Below are positions 38,976 to 47,245 of a DNA stretch of 64,000 nt, one piece after another. The DNA is taken from assembly GCF_030268205.1 (NCBI RefSeq), contig NZ_BSQF01000004.1, forward strand, positions 62,001-126,000, given 5' to 3'. Source of the stretch: Allomuricauda sp. NBRC 101325 (GTDB lineage: Bacteria; Bacteroidota; Bacteroidia; Flavobacteriales; Flavobacteriaceae). The translations under genes were made by a program, and so were the position numbers. The notes under the pieces were generated by a model, which was not told the DNA's origin, made no database searches, and saw only the letters and a list, made by a program, of their open reading frames with translations. Positions within the stretch are counted from its first letter, which is position 1. Each line of letters opens with the position of its first letter.

Positions 38976-39272
38976 ATGAAAAAGTCAAACAAATACAAAC
39001 TGAAACTTGAGCCTTTGGAACTCATTGGACCATCGGACAAAATTTATGAACCCATTGCGTTCGAATTTGATAATCATGATAACATTTTCGAGATCATTGA
39101 GCGGATGAAATCCAGGGATCGCTTTAAGACCCAACAACAATCGGTTGAATTTGCTATTGGTCTAAAACTGTTTAGTGAAGTAATGTTGAAAAACAAAGAT
39201 AATCCCTTGTTTGAGGATTTCAGATCCGCTTTTGGTGATTTAATGAAGAAAATAAAATCCAAACCAGCATAA
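38976..39272 (+). CDS. DUF3861-like small protein
   Basis: A 98-residue soluble protein without signal or membrane segment. The pattern (KYKLKLEPLELIG at the start, FEFDNHDNIFEIIERMKSRD in the middle) resembles the DUF3861 family of unknown function. It is packed between the cupin and GH3 genes (18 and 20 bases), so it belongs to the operon. Confidence 0.65.
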   Translation: MKKSNKYKLKLEPLELIGPSDKIYEPIAFEFDNHDNIFEIIERMKSRDRFKTQQQSVEFAIGLKLFSEVMLKNKDNPLFEDFRSAFGDLMKKIKSKPA

Positions 39273-39292
39273 AAGCATTTAAAAGCATTCCT

Positions 39293-41152
39293 ATGACAAA
39301 TACCTATGTTGCCCATAAAAATCGAATGATTAGATCCTTGACTGTATTGGTCTGTTTAATTTTTTGGATTGGATGTCAACCCGCGTCGGAAAATAAAGAA
39401 CAGGGTTTTTATAGAGACCTGAACAAAAATGGCAAGTTGGATATATATGAAGATAGAACACAGACCATTGATGATCGTATAGAGGATTTGTTGGCCCAAA
39501 TGAAAATTGAAGAAAAGGCGGGCTTGCTTTTTAATGCCATTTCAGGGATGGAATTTGGAGAAAGAATTGAGAGGGCAGATTCATTGATTTCCCAAGTGAT
39601 GATAAATCATTTGGACATGCCAGGGTTGGCTACGGCACGCCAGCTTTATGATCTCAATGATACCCTTCAAAGGATTGCTGAATCTACACGCCTTGGCATT
39701 CCGATTACTTTTTATTCTGATCCACGACAAGGACTGCGATACAATGAGGCAGCTGGAAAAAATAGATTTCATTCACGTTGGCCATCTGAATTGGGCTTTG
39801 CGGCCATCGGTAGTCCTGATGTAGTGAAGGAGTTTGGCGATATATCAAGACAGGAATATTTGGCACTGGGTATACGGCTAGCGCTTCATCCCATGGCGGA
39901 TTTGGCTACAGAACCAAGGTGGTTTCGTTCCTATACGACCTTCGGAGAGGATGCGGATCTTAGTACCAAGTTGTTAAAGGCCTATATAGAAGGTTTCCAA
40001 GGAAAGGAAATCAATGAAAATAGTGTTTTGACCATGACCAAGCATTTTCCAGGTGGTGGACCCCAAAAGGATGGTATGGATGCCCATTTCCCTTCTGGAA
40101 AAGAACAAGTTTACCCAGGAGGTATGTTCAATTATCATTTAAAACCCTTTGTGGAAGGTGCGTTGCCCGCCGGCACGGCACAAATGATGCTTTATTATGG
40201 GGTGCCCGTGGGTATTACTGAAGAACAGGTGGCCTTTGGATATAACAAAGAAATTGTCACTGATTTATTACGGGATTCATTAGGTTTTAAAGGAGTTGTT
40301 TGCACTGATTGGGCCCTAGTTTTTGATAACCCAGCAAAACCTGCTTCGGCCTGGGGAGTGGAAACCCTGTCGCCAAAAGAACGTGTAAAGAAAATCATTG
40401 ACGCCGGAGTCGATATGTTCGGTGGGGAATCCTGCGCAGAATTGGTAGTGGAATTGGTCAAAGAGGGAAGTGTTCCTGAATCCCGGATCGACCAGTCGGT
40501 TAGCAGAATTTTAAGGGATAAGTTTGTTCTGGGGTTATTTGATAATCCCTATCCAGCAGAAGAAGGGCTTGCTGTTTTTGATAATATGGACTTTAAGGAA
40601 AAAGGAAGGGAGGCGCAGAGGAAATCCTTGATACTGCTTAAAAACAAAGAAAACACGCTACCCCTTTCAAAAGGACACAAGGTTTATGTGAAAGGTATGG
40701 ATTCCAAGGTATTCGAGACCTATGCAGAAGTAGTGAAAGATCCCAAGGAAGCGGATTTCAATATTATAAAATTTGGGACCCCTTATACACCGGTCGAGGC
40801 ACCAAAGTTCTTTTTGGAGCGAACATTTCAACAAGGGAGATTGGATTTTCCGGAGGATGAAAAACAGGAATTGTTGACATTGATGTCCTCCAAACCCACT
40901 ATTTCCATCTTTACGATGTTAAGACCGGCCGTATTCCCGGAAATCAATGCTGCAAGTCAAGCTTTGATAGTTGATTTTGAATGCGAGGACGATATTCTTG
41001 CCGAGTTGGTTTTTGGAAAATTTAGTCCTACTGGAAAACTGCCCATCGAAATCCCTTCAAGCATTATGGCGGTAGAAGAGCAAAAGGAGGATGTGCCAAA
41101 AGATTCAAAGAATCCTTTGTACCCTTTTGGATATGGATTGCACTTTGAATGA
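39293..41152 (+). CDS. GH3 glycoside hydrolase (beta-glucosidase-like), lipoprotein
   Basis: A 619-residue family-3 glycosidase. A signal with lipobox WIGC is visible; the ATG at 39326 would give an even more compact signal peptide. The (beta/alpha)8 domain contains KHFPGGGPQKDGMDAHFP and the nucleophile Asp339 in GVVCTDWAL; the second alpha/beta domain is also present (REAQRKSLILLKNKENTLPL). It lacks a fibronectin-III tail and so is shorter than many GH3 enzymes. It probably removes beta-linked glucose or a related sugar after rhamnose has been taken off. Confidence 0.87.
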   Translation: MTNTYVAHKNRMIRSLTVLVCLIFWIGCQPASENKEQGFYRDLNKNGKLDIYEDRTQTIDDRIEDLLAQMKIEEKAGLLFNAISGMEFGERIERADSLISQVMINHLDMPGLATARQLYDLNDTLQRIAESTRLGIPITFYSDPRQGLRYNEAAGKNRFHSRWPSELGFAAIGSPDVVKEFGDISRQEYLALGIRLALHPMADLATEPRWFRSYTTFGEDADLSTKLLKAYIEGFQGKEINENSVLTMTKHFPGGGPQKDGMDAHFPSGKEQVYPGGMFNYHLKPFVEGALPAGTAQMMLYYGVPVGITEEQVAFGYNKEIVTDLLRDSLGFKGVVCTDWALVFDNPAKPASAWGVETLSPKERVKKIIDAGVDMFGGESCAELVVELVKEGSVPESRIDQSVSRILRDKFVLGLFDNPYPAEEGLAVFDNMDFKEKGREAQRKSLILLKNKENTLPLSKGHKVYVKGMDSKVFETYAEVVKDPKEADFNIIKFGTPYTPVEAPKFFLERTFQQGRLDFPEDEKQELLTLMSSKPTISIFTMLRPAVFPEINAASQALIVDFECEDDILAELVFGKFSPTGKLPIEIPSSIMAVEEQKEDVPKDSKNPLYPFGYGLHFE

Positions 41153-41205
41153 ATGCAAGGGCTGATGCCCATGTTCTTGAATAATAAATGCAAATGCATC
41201 AAAAA

Positions 41206-41973
41206 ATGAAGCGTTTTAAAGATAAAATATGTTTGGTGACAGGTGGTGGTTCTGGAATTGGAAAGTCTACTGCCCTATCCTTCGCCACTGAGGGAGGCAA
41301 AGTGGTGGTTTGCGATATCAATGGAGAAAAAGCACAGGAAACCAAGAACGAAATATTGAACAATGGAGGAGATGCCATAGCAATTACTTTGGACATTTCA
41401 GATCATGAAGCCGTTCAAAAAGCGGTTCAACAGACGGTGGAAACCTATGGAAGATTGGATTGCGCGGCCAATATTGCCGGCGTTGCAGGACCCGTTTCCA
41501 AAAAAATCCACGAATACCCCATCGATTCTTGGCATCAACAAATCAATGTCAACCTTACTGGAACATGGTATTGTATGAAGTATGAATTGGAGCAGATGCT
41601 CGTAAATGGCGGAGGTAATATAGTTAACCTTTCTTCTGCGGCCGGTCTGTTGGCACAACCTGAAAATTCACCCTATGCCGCCTCCAAACATGGCATAGTT
41701 GGTTTGACTCGCACCGCAGCAAAGGAATATGCAACGGATAATATTCGGGCCAATGCCATTTGTCCAACAGCCATAGAAACACCAATGATCATGGAGGGCA
41801 GAAGAAAATTGGCGCATGATAAAAAGGCAAAACGGGAAGCTATTGAATTTCAGGCCATGAAGCGGATGGGCAGACCGCAGGAAATAGCCGATGTCATCTT
41901 GTGGTTGTGTTCAGATCAGTCAAGTTTTATAACAGGAGTTGCGATGGTAGCAGATGGAGGGGCATTGGCATAA
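41206..41973 (+). CDS. SDR-family oxidoreductase
   Basis: A short-chain dehydrogenase of about 255 residues with TGGGSGIGKS, the active-site pair NLSSAAG and YAASK, and a C-terminal VAMVADGGALA. In-frame ATGs at 41188 and 41194 are alternatives; 41206 places the cofactor motif at the usual distance. It follows the GH3 gene and precedes a shared promoter module, so it closes the sugar-processing operon. Confidence 0.86.
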   Translation: MKRFKDKICLVTGGGSGIGKSTALSFATEGGKVVVCDINGEKAQETKNEILNNGGDAIAITLDISDHEAVQKAVQQTVETYGRLDCAANIAGVAGPVSKKIHEYPIDSWHQQINVNLTGTWYCMKYELEQMLVNGGGNIVNLSSAAGLLAQPENSPYAASKHGIVGLTRTAAKEYATDNIRANAICPTAIETPMIMEGRRKLAHDKKAKREAIEFQAMKRMGRPQEIADVILWLCSDQSSFITGVAMVADGGALA

Positions 41974-42019
41974 AGTGAATACGATAATCAATAATAAACA
42001 CATATAACACCTTAAAAAA

Positions 42020-42083
42020 ATTGATTTTGAATAGTAATGGCACACAATTGATTCATTACAATCTTGAAATATATTTAAATTTG
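42020..42083 (+). promoter_or_regulatory. Shared island promoter module, copy 3
   Basis: ATTGATTTTGAATAGT (42020-42035), 13 bases, TGATTC (42049-42054), 21 bases, TAAATTTG (42076-42083), the last a perfect TAnnTTTG -7 box. It drives the ring-cleavage operon that begins at 42127. Confidence 0.7.
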
Positions 42084-42126
42084 ATTTATAAGAAATTAAT
42101 AATAAAACACAGTAATTTTAGATAAA

Positions 42127-43119
42127 ATGGCAAAGAATCCACATTATTTTTCACAAATGGCCCATGTTGAGGTGCTTACTGCAGATTTAGAGAAATCCGT
42201 ACACTTTTTCGGGGAAGTTGTAGGAATGGATATAACGGGCCGAGAAGAAAACTCAGTTTATTTAAGGGCTTGGGGAGATTATTTCCACCATACTTTAAAA
42301 CTCACCCAAAGCAAGGCATCGGGGTTGGGACATATTGGATGGAGGGCCGATAGCCCTGAAGCATTGGAAGAAGCAGTAGCATATTTGGAAAGTATCGGAG
42401 CAGGCCGTGGATGGTATGATGGAGATCAAGGTCATGGACGTGCATTTCGCTTTCAATCTCCGGAAGGCCATATGCATGAGGTATTCTGGGAAGTTGAGTG
42501 GTTAAGGGAAGATGGGGAAAGAGGTAGTGTTTATGCCGATCGATATGCGAGTAACCGAATGAAGGGTGCCAACCCCAGAAGGTTTGACCATGTCACTTAT
42601 ATGGTGGCCAAAGGAAAATACCCTGAGGAAAAGGCATTTTGGAAAGCATTGGGCTTTAAAAACCCAGACGAAATCAGAATTTCCGATGAACAACCACCCA
42701 TTGGTGGGTTACATACCCTTGCAAATTTATCGCACGATATTGCAGTGTTCACCGACCCCAATATAGAACCCAATCAAGCAGTTTTGAATCATATTTGTTG
42801 GAATGTGGATAGTAGGGAAGAGGTGCTCTTGGCCCTTGACTATTTTATTGAAAAAGGATTTAAAAGCGTAATGGGAGCACCTACAAGACATAAAGCGGAT
42901 GAAGGATTTTTTATTTATATCATGGATCCAGGTAGTGGAATCTTATTCGAATATTATGCTTGTGCCCGTTTGGTGTTTGCACCTGACCATTTGGATGTAC
43001 ATTATCTAAAAGATAATCCAAACGATGCATGGGGGGCTGCGAACCCATTTGCGGAAATGGGCAAGGGTAAAAAATTGGGTCTGTCAGAAGATGGAACCGT
43101 TAGACCAGCTGACATTTAA
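42127..43119 (+). CDS. Extradiol ring-cleavage dioxygenase (catechol 2,3-dioxygenase-like, VOC)
   Basis: A 330-residue two-domain type I extradiol dioxygenase. The three iron ligands expected in the C-terminal domain are present: His155 (RFDHVTY), His222 (LNHICWNV) and Glu275 (LFEYYA). The N-terminal domain is the non-metal repeat (MAHVEVLTADLEKSVHFFGE). These enzymes open catechol-type rings next to the hydroxyls using O2 and Fe(II). The gene leads an operon with a C-C-type hydrolase, a flavin monooxygenase and an FAH-family hydrolase, which together make a full meta-cleavage route. Confidence 0.88.
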   Translation: MAKNPHYFSQMAHVEVLTADLEKSVHFFGEVVGMDITGREENSVYLRAWGDYFHHTLKLTQSKASGLGHIGWRADSPEALEEAVAYLESIGAGRGWYDGDQGHGRAFRFQSPEGHMHEVFWEVEWLREDGERGSVYADRYASNRMKGANPRRFDHVTYMVAKGKYPEEKAFWKALGFKNPDEIRISDEQPPIGGLHTLANLSHDIAVFTDPNIEPNQAVLNHICWNVDSREEVLLALDYFIEKGFKSVMGAPTRHKADEGFFIYIMDPGSGILFEYYACARLVFAPDHLDVHYLKDNPNDAWGAANPFAEMGKGKKLGLSEDGTVRPADI

Positions 43120-43146
43120 AAATATCAATAATTAAAAAAGAAAATT

Positions 43147-44256
43147 ATGTGGCATTATTTTCCGGGCAAATACATGCCCTCATATCAAGTGAACAGGGCA
43201 TTGTCCCAAGCACATTATGGTGGAGGGGAGTTTGCGGAAATTATGGAAGTTGCCGGTAAAATAGATCCGGATAACAGGGAGACCTTTAATGTGGCCTGGT
43301 TGGCCAAAGGCGATGAAGTATATGATTTGGCAAGGGATTATGAAGATAAAAGTCATTTTGTTTCGGCCAGAAGAACATTTTTAAGGGCATTTAATTACCT
43401 GAGAACAGCAGAATTCTTCATGAAGTTGGGTGATGACAGAAAATTACCCACCTATATAAAGGCAAGGGATGCCTTTTTGAGGGCCATCAACTATTTTGAT
43501 GAAAAACCCATTCAAATCGAAGTGCCTTTCGAAGATTCATTTTTACCGGGGTATTTATTTAAACCCCAGGGTGTTGAGAACCCTCCAGTTATGATCATGT
43601 TCGGGGGGCTGGATAGCTTGGCCGAGGAGCTTTATTTTGGAATTGGACAGCATTTGAATGAAAGGGGTATTGCCTTATTGGCGGTCGATGGCCCCGGTCA
43701 GGGAGCTGCCTTGCGATTGAATCACATCCATTCCCGACACGATTTCAATGTGGCCGGTACGGCCGTTTTGGATTATATCATCGAAAATTTATCGGATGAA
43801 GTGGATGTGGACCGTGTTGGTGTCGGTGCAGTTTCCATGGGTGGATATATGGCTGCCAGATGTGCGGCTTTTGAGCCCCGCTTCAAGGTGTGTATGGTAT
43901 ATGGGGCTGTGTGGTCCTATTACGATGTGTGGGCAGGAAGGCCTGATACCCATCCATTGGCAGAAATAGTAATGCACATTATGGGGGAAGACAATATGGC
44001 CGATACCAGAATAAAATTGGAAGGTTATACCCTGGCAAACGGAATTGCAGAAAAAATATCCATGCCCACTTTCATCATGCACGGGGAGGATGACAAACAG
44101 AACTTTGTGGAACATGCCTATAACTTGGAAAAGCATTTGACTTGCGATCATGCCATGAAAATTGTTCCCAAAGGTCAAAGCGGTTCACAACATTGTCAAG
44201 TTGATGATTTCACACCCACATTCGATATGTATGATTGGATAGCAGAGCGGATTTAA
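43147..44256 (+). CDS. Alpha/beta-hydrolase, likely C-C bond hydrolase (FrsA/DHPON-hydrolase-like)
   Basis: A 369-residue soluble hydrolase with an N-terminal helical cap (about 1-115) and a C-terminal alpha/beta-hydrolase domain. The nucleophile is Ser230 in AVSMGGYMA, with an acid in MHGEDDKQN and a His in GSQHCQVDDF. The cap-plus-core plan matches hydrolases that cleave C-C bonds in vinylogous ketones such as 2,6-dihydroxypseudooxynicotine. Beside an extradiol dioxygenase, the likely job is to cut the ring-opened product. Confidence 0.8.
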   Translation: MWHYFPGKYMPSYQVNRALSQAHYGGGEFAEIMEVAGKIDPDNRETFNVAWLAKGDEVYDLARDYEDKSHFVSARRTFLRAFNYLRTAEFFMKLGDDRKLPTYIKARDAFLRAINYFDEKPIQIEVPFEDSFLPGYLFKPQGVENPPVMIMFGGLDSLAEELYFGIGQHLNERGIALLAVDGPGQGAALRLNHIHSRHDFNVAGTAVLDYIIENLSDEVDVDRVGVGAVSMGGYMAARCAAFEPRFKVCMVYGAVWSYYDVWAGRPDTHPLAEIVMHIMGEDNMADTRIKLEGYTLANGIAEKISMPTFIMHGEDDKQNFVEHAYNLEKHLTCDHAMKIVPKGQSGSQHCQVDDFTPTFDMYDWIAERI

Positions 44257-44288
44257 AACGTCAACATCAATAATCAAAAACAAACTAA

Positions 44289-45431
44289 ATGAAGCACATA
44301 AATAAAGTATTGATTGTGGGCGGCGGTATCGGTGGGCAGTCTGCGGCAATTGCTCTGAAGCAAAAGGGAGTGGAAGTTGAAATTGCCGAGATTCACTCCG
44401 AATTCAATGTATATGGAGTAGGTATTATTCAAATGGCCAATGCGTTAAGGGCTTTGGACTCTTTGGAGGTTGCCGATGAGGTATTGCGAAGAGGGTCTCC
44501 TTATGGCCAAGTTAAATTGTGTACCCCTACAGGTCATCAAATAGGCGAGGCAGGAACCCCACCAATTGGAAAATTTCCTAGCCACAATGGTATTTCAAGA
44601 CGCATTTTACATGAGGTATTGTACGAAAAATGTCAAGAAATGGGAGTGGTTTACCGTATGGGGACCACGGTCGAAGAGATCAAGGATTTGGGAGATGGAG
44701 GTGTTGATGTTGTTTTATCGGATGGAACCAAATCCAACTATGATATCCTGATTGGGGCGGATGGCGTCAACTCCAAAGTTCGGTCGATGGTTTTTGGAGA
44801 CTATAAACCCAACTATGTGGGGCTTTCCGTATGGCGCTATGCCTTTAAAAGGCCAAAAGAGTTGGAAACTGGATATATGTTCTTCGGTAAAAAAAGCAAA
44901 TTGGGATTGATTCCCATGACCACGGATACCATTTATATGTTCGTGGTAACCTCTGAAGGAGCCAATAACCCTTTCATCCATATGGATGAAAGGGTCCCAA
45001 AACTTAAAGGCTATATGCAAGAATATCCTGTGGACATGGTCCAAGGTCTTATTGCGCAGGTAACGGAGCCAAGTTTAGTGAATTACCGTCCCTTGGAGAC
45101 CCTAAAACTGCCAGCGCCTTGGTACAAAGGGAATGTGCTAATCATAGGTGATGGAGCACATGCCACAATTCCACAGTTAGGTTCTGGAGCCGCCTTGGCC
45201 ATTGAGGATGCCGTGGTGTTGGGCGAAGAATTAAAAGTACAAAATGGGGCCTCTTCCATTTTTTCCCGCTTTATGGAAAGACGCTATAATCGATGTAAAA
45301 TGGTAGTGGAAAGTTCTGAACGTATCGGAGAATGGGAGCTTATGACCTTTGAAGGAAAAGAATTGTCCCCTGAAGCCAATATCGGAGCAGAAATGGGAAA
45401 GACTTGTATGGCATTGATACAACCAATTTAA
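44289..45431 (+). CDS. FAD-dependent aromatic monooxygenase (class A, salicylate-hydroxylase-like)
   Basis: A 380-residue flavoprotein. The N-terminal dinucleotide fold (VLIVGGGIGGQSAAIAL), the DG motif (GADGVNSKVR, near 155) and the GD motif (IIGDGAHATIPQLGSGAALA, Gly287-Asp288) are complete. Class A monooxygenases add a hydroxyl to a phenol using NAD(P)H and O2. This step would create the catechol needed by the dioxygenase encoded two genes upstream. Confidence 0.88.
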   Translation: MKHINKVLIVGGGIGGQSAAIALKQKGVEVEIAEIHSEFNVYGVGIIQMANALRALDSLEVADEVLRRGSPYGQVKLCTPTGHQIGEAGTPPIGKFPSHNGISRRILHEVLYEKCQEMGVVYRMGTTVEEIKDLGDGGVDVVLSDGTKSNYDILIGADGVNSKVRSMVFGDYKPNYVGLSVWRYAFKRPKELETGYMFFGKKSKLGLIPMTTDTIYMFVVTSEGANNPFIHMDERVPKLKGYMQEYPVDMVQGLIAQVTEPSLVNYRPLETLKLPAPWYKGNVLIIGDGAHATIPQLGSGAALAIEDAVVLGEELKVQNGASSIFSRFMERRYNRCKMVVESSERIGEWELMTFEGKELSPEANIGAEMGKTCMALIQPI

Positions 45432-45439
45432 AAATCAAC

Positions 45440-46393
45440 ATGAAATTAGTAACATTCAAAAATTATAAAGGGGAACAACGTATCGGATGGTTAACAACAG
45501 ATAAAGTGGTGGATATGAACTTAGCAGATCCAAGCCTTCCTACCGATATGCTCTCCTTTATTGATAATCACGAAGCCTATTTTAAAACCATTGAATCTTT
45601 GGGAAGAGTGGAGCCTCATTATACCCTTTCCGAGGTGGAGCTTTTGGCGCCGTTGCCCAATCCCCGAAGTTTCAGGGACTATATAGGCTTCGAGCAACAT
45701 ATGTTGAATGCTTCCAAGTCTTTTGGGCATACTGTAGGAGAAGCATGGTATGAAATGCCCATTTTCTATTTTACCAATCATCATGGTGTTTTTGGTCCCA
45801 ATGATAACATCAAACGTCCTGAAAAGGAGACCAAATTGGATATAGAATTGGAAATGGCAGTGATTATCGGGAAAAAAGGCAAAGACATAAAAGCCGATGA
45901 AGCCGATGATCATATTTTTGGCTACACCGTTTTCAATGATTGGACAGCTCGTGCCATTCAAAAGAGGGAAATGACCGTGCCTTTGGGGCCCCATAAGGGA
46001 AAGGATTTTGCCAATGCCATAGGACCGTGTATCGTGACCAAGGATGAATTTGAAAATTATCGGTGCACCATTACCCGTGAATCCCATCCAGAACATTTGG
46101 CCCTTCCCAAAAGTCTTAATGGTAGGTTTGACCTAAAAATGACCGCTAGAATAAATGGGGAAACCATCTGTGAAGGCAATTACAAAACTGTGCACTGGAC
46201 ATTTCCTCAAATGATGCAACGTGCTTCGGAAAACAACGTGACCTTGATGCCTGGTGATATCTTGGGAAGCGGAACTGTTGGATGGGGTAGTCTAATTGAG
46301 AACAATTTTACCGTTCATAGGCCATTAGAACCTGGTGATGTTGTTGAACTTGAAATTCAAAATATTGGTATCTTAAAGAATATGGTGGTGTGA
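45440..46393 (+). CDS. Fumarylacetoacetate-hydrolase-family enzyme
   Basis: A 317-residue FAH-family hydrolase; the ATG at 45440 starts 8 bases after the monooxygenase stop, although the frame is open into the upstream gene. Metal ligands are seen in LDIELEMAVI (Glu136, Glu138) and FNDWTARAIQ (Asp167). Members hydrolyse C-C bonds, decarboxylate or hydrate the keto acids made by meta-cleavage. It is the last gene of the ring-cleavage operon and would give central metabolites such as fumarate, pyruvate or acetoacetate. Confidence 0.87.
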   Translation: MKLVTFKNYKGEQRIGWLTTDKVVDMNLADPSLPTDMLSFIDNHEAYFKTIESLGRVEPHYTLSEVELLAPLPNPRSFRDYIGFEQHMLNASKSFGHTVGEAWYEMPIFYFTNHHGVFGPNDNIKRPEKETKLDIELEMAVIIGKKGKDIKADEADDHIFGYTVFNDWTARAIQKREMTVPLGPHKGKDFANAIGPCIVTKDEFENYRCTITRESHPEHLALPKSLNGRFDLKMTARINGETICEGNYKTVHWTFPQMMQRASENNVTLMPGDILGSGTVGWGSLIENNFTVHRPLEPGDVVELEIQNIGILKNMVV

Positions 46394-46808
46394 AGTCAGA
46401 TTTTCTATGGACGAAGAAAAAAAATGTTCAATTGAATTTGACCTATTATTTAAATTGTTGAAAGAATGGATTAAAATTTATCTCACCAAAATTCCAAATC
46501 CCCCTGGATTGACTTTTTATTGTATTATTCCACCAATATTACCTAGGACCATTTGAGTTTGGTTCTTGTTGAAAATAAGGGTGTTTTGAGAGATTTCCTC
46601 GTCAAACCCTTTTTCTTTGTAAGCATTTCCTTTAATTGTCGAGAACCCAACAGCCATATTAGCTGGTTAAGTCAGCCGTATAAAAAATACACTAATCGAC
46701 CGGGTTTAAATTATTTTGTTCTTGGGTAGCTTCATCTAAAAATGCAATTGGTTTCGTAGCTTACAATGCATAAATGCGACAGAACCAACCTAATGGATGT
46801 TTATTGTT
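46394..46808. other. Non-coding region after the catabolic island
   Basis: No gene is well supported. Two very short frames (about 45 codons each: one from an ATG at 46407 on the + strand, one on the - strand opening near 46660) have no recognisable features. The base composition is AT-rich and unlike the island, consistent with a boundary. Confidence 0.4.
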
Positions 46809-46826
46809 TATATGTAAAAACATATA
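46809..46826. promoter_or_regulatory. HipB-type operator 1
   Basis: TATATGT-AAAA-ACATATA, a perfect 7-4-7 palindrome. It is the first of three sites spaced 41 and 40 bases apart ahead of the HipB-like gene. Confidence 0.65.
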
Positions 46827-46849
46827 ATACGATTAAAAATATTTTATTC

Positions 46850-46867
46850 TATATGTATTTACATATA
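46850..46867. promoter_or_regulatory. HipB-type operator 2
   Basis: TATATGT-ATTT-ACATATA, again a perfect 7-4-7 palindrome with the same arms, starting 41 bases after operator 1. Confidence 0.65.
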
Positions 46868-46889
46868 ATTTAGTATTTTTGATAAGTTT

Positions 46890-46907
46890 TATATCTAAAT
46901 GCATATA
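46890..46907. promoter_or_regulatory. HipB-type operator 3 (degenerate)
   Basis: TATATCT-AAAT-GCATATA, two mismatches from the other two, 40 bases after operator 2. It contains the ATG at 46899 and ends exactly before the ATG at 46908, which argues that the latter may be the true start. Confidence 0.55.
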
Positions 46908-47135
46908 ATGTATAAGTTATCCGAGCTTGTTAAAACCCGTAGGAAAGAAGTAAACCTGACGCAAGAAGAATTTGCTGAACGCGCAGGTGTGGCCCTTACC
47001 GTAGTGCGAAAAATAGAACAGGGGAAAACAAATCTAAATATGGACAAGGTCAATCTGGTCTTGAGAATGTTTGGACATACCCTTGCCGCCGTACCTTTAC
47101 ATGCCATTGATCCTGAAAATACTAAAGCCCAATGA
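46899..47135 (+). CDS. HipB-like Xre-family antitoxin/regulator
   Basis: A 78-residue (or 75 from the ATG at 46908) helix-turn-helix protein: LSELVKTRRKEVNLTQEEFA ... VVRKIEQGKTNLNMDKVNLV. It has the C-terminal strand typical of HipB (LRMFGHTLAAVPL). Three palindromes ahead of it suggest autoregulation. The partner hipA begins inside its stop codon (ATGA overlap) but is truncated after about 35 codons, so the antitoxin is now an orphan or has become a solo regulator. Confidence 0.82.
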   Translation: MHIMYKLSELVKTRRKEVNLTQEEFAERAGVALTVVRKIEQGKTNLNMDKVNLVLRMFGHTLAAVPLHAIDPENTKAQ

Positions 47136-47245
47136 GAAAGGCCAATATACTGTATAATGGCATTAAGGCTGGTGAGCTTATGGAAACCGATGATGGGGAA
47201 TATGTATTTCAATACGATGAAGATTTACAGGGCCAAAATGGTTGA
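47132..47245 (+). pseudogene. hipA 5' remnant
   Basis: The frame opening with ATG at 47132 overlaps the HipB-like stop by four bases and reads MRKANILYNGIKAGELMETD, then GEYVFQYDEDLQGQNG and stop. This is the start of a HipA-type kinase N-terminal domain; intact HipA proteins have several hundred residues. Homology appears to stop near DLQG, where the sequence becomes the reverse strand of the neighbouring esterase gene. No catalytic part remains, so no toxin is made. Confidence 0.75.

Noticed and set aside
46407..46660. Two frames of about 45 codons in the gap after the island
   Set aside because: Neither has homology that I recognise, a signal, or good context; chance frames are likely.
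46809..46907. The three palindromes as a CRISPR or iteron origin
   Set aside because: The repeats are short and palindromic with no unique equal-length spacers, and no cas or replication gene is near; they suit operators of the adjacent HipB-like gene.
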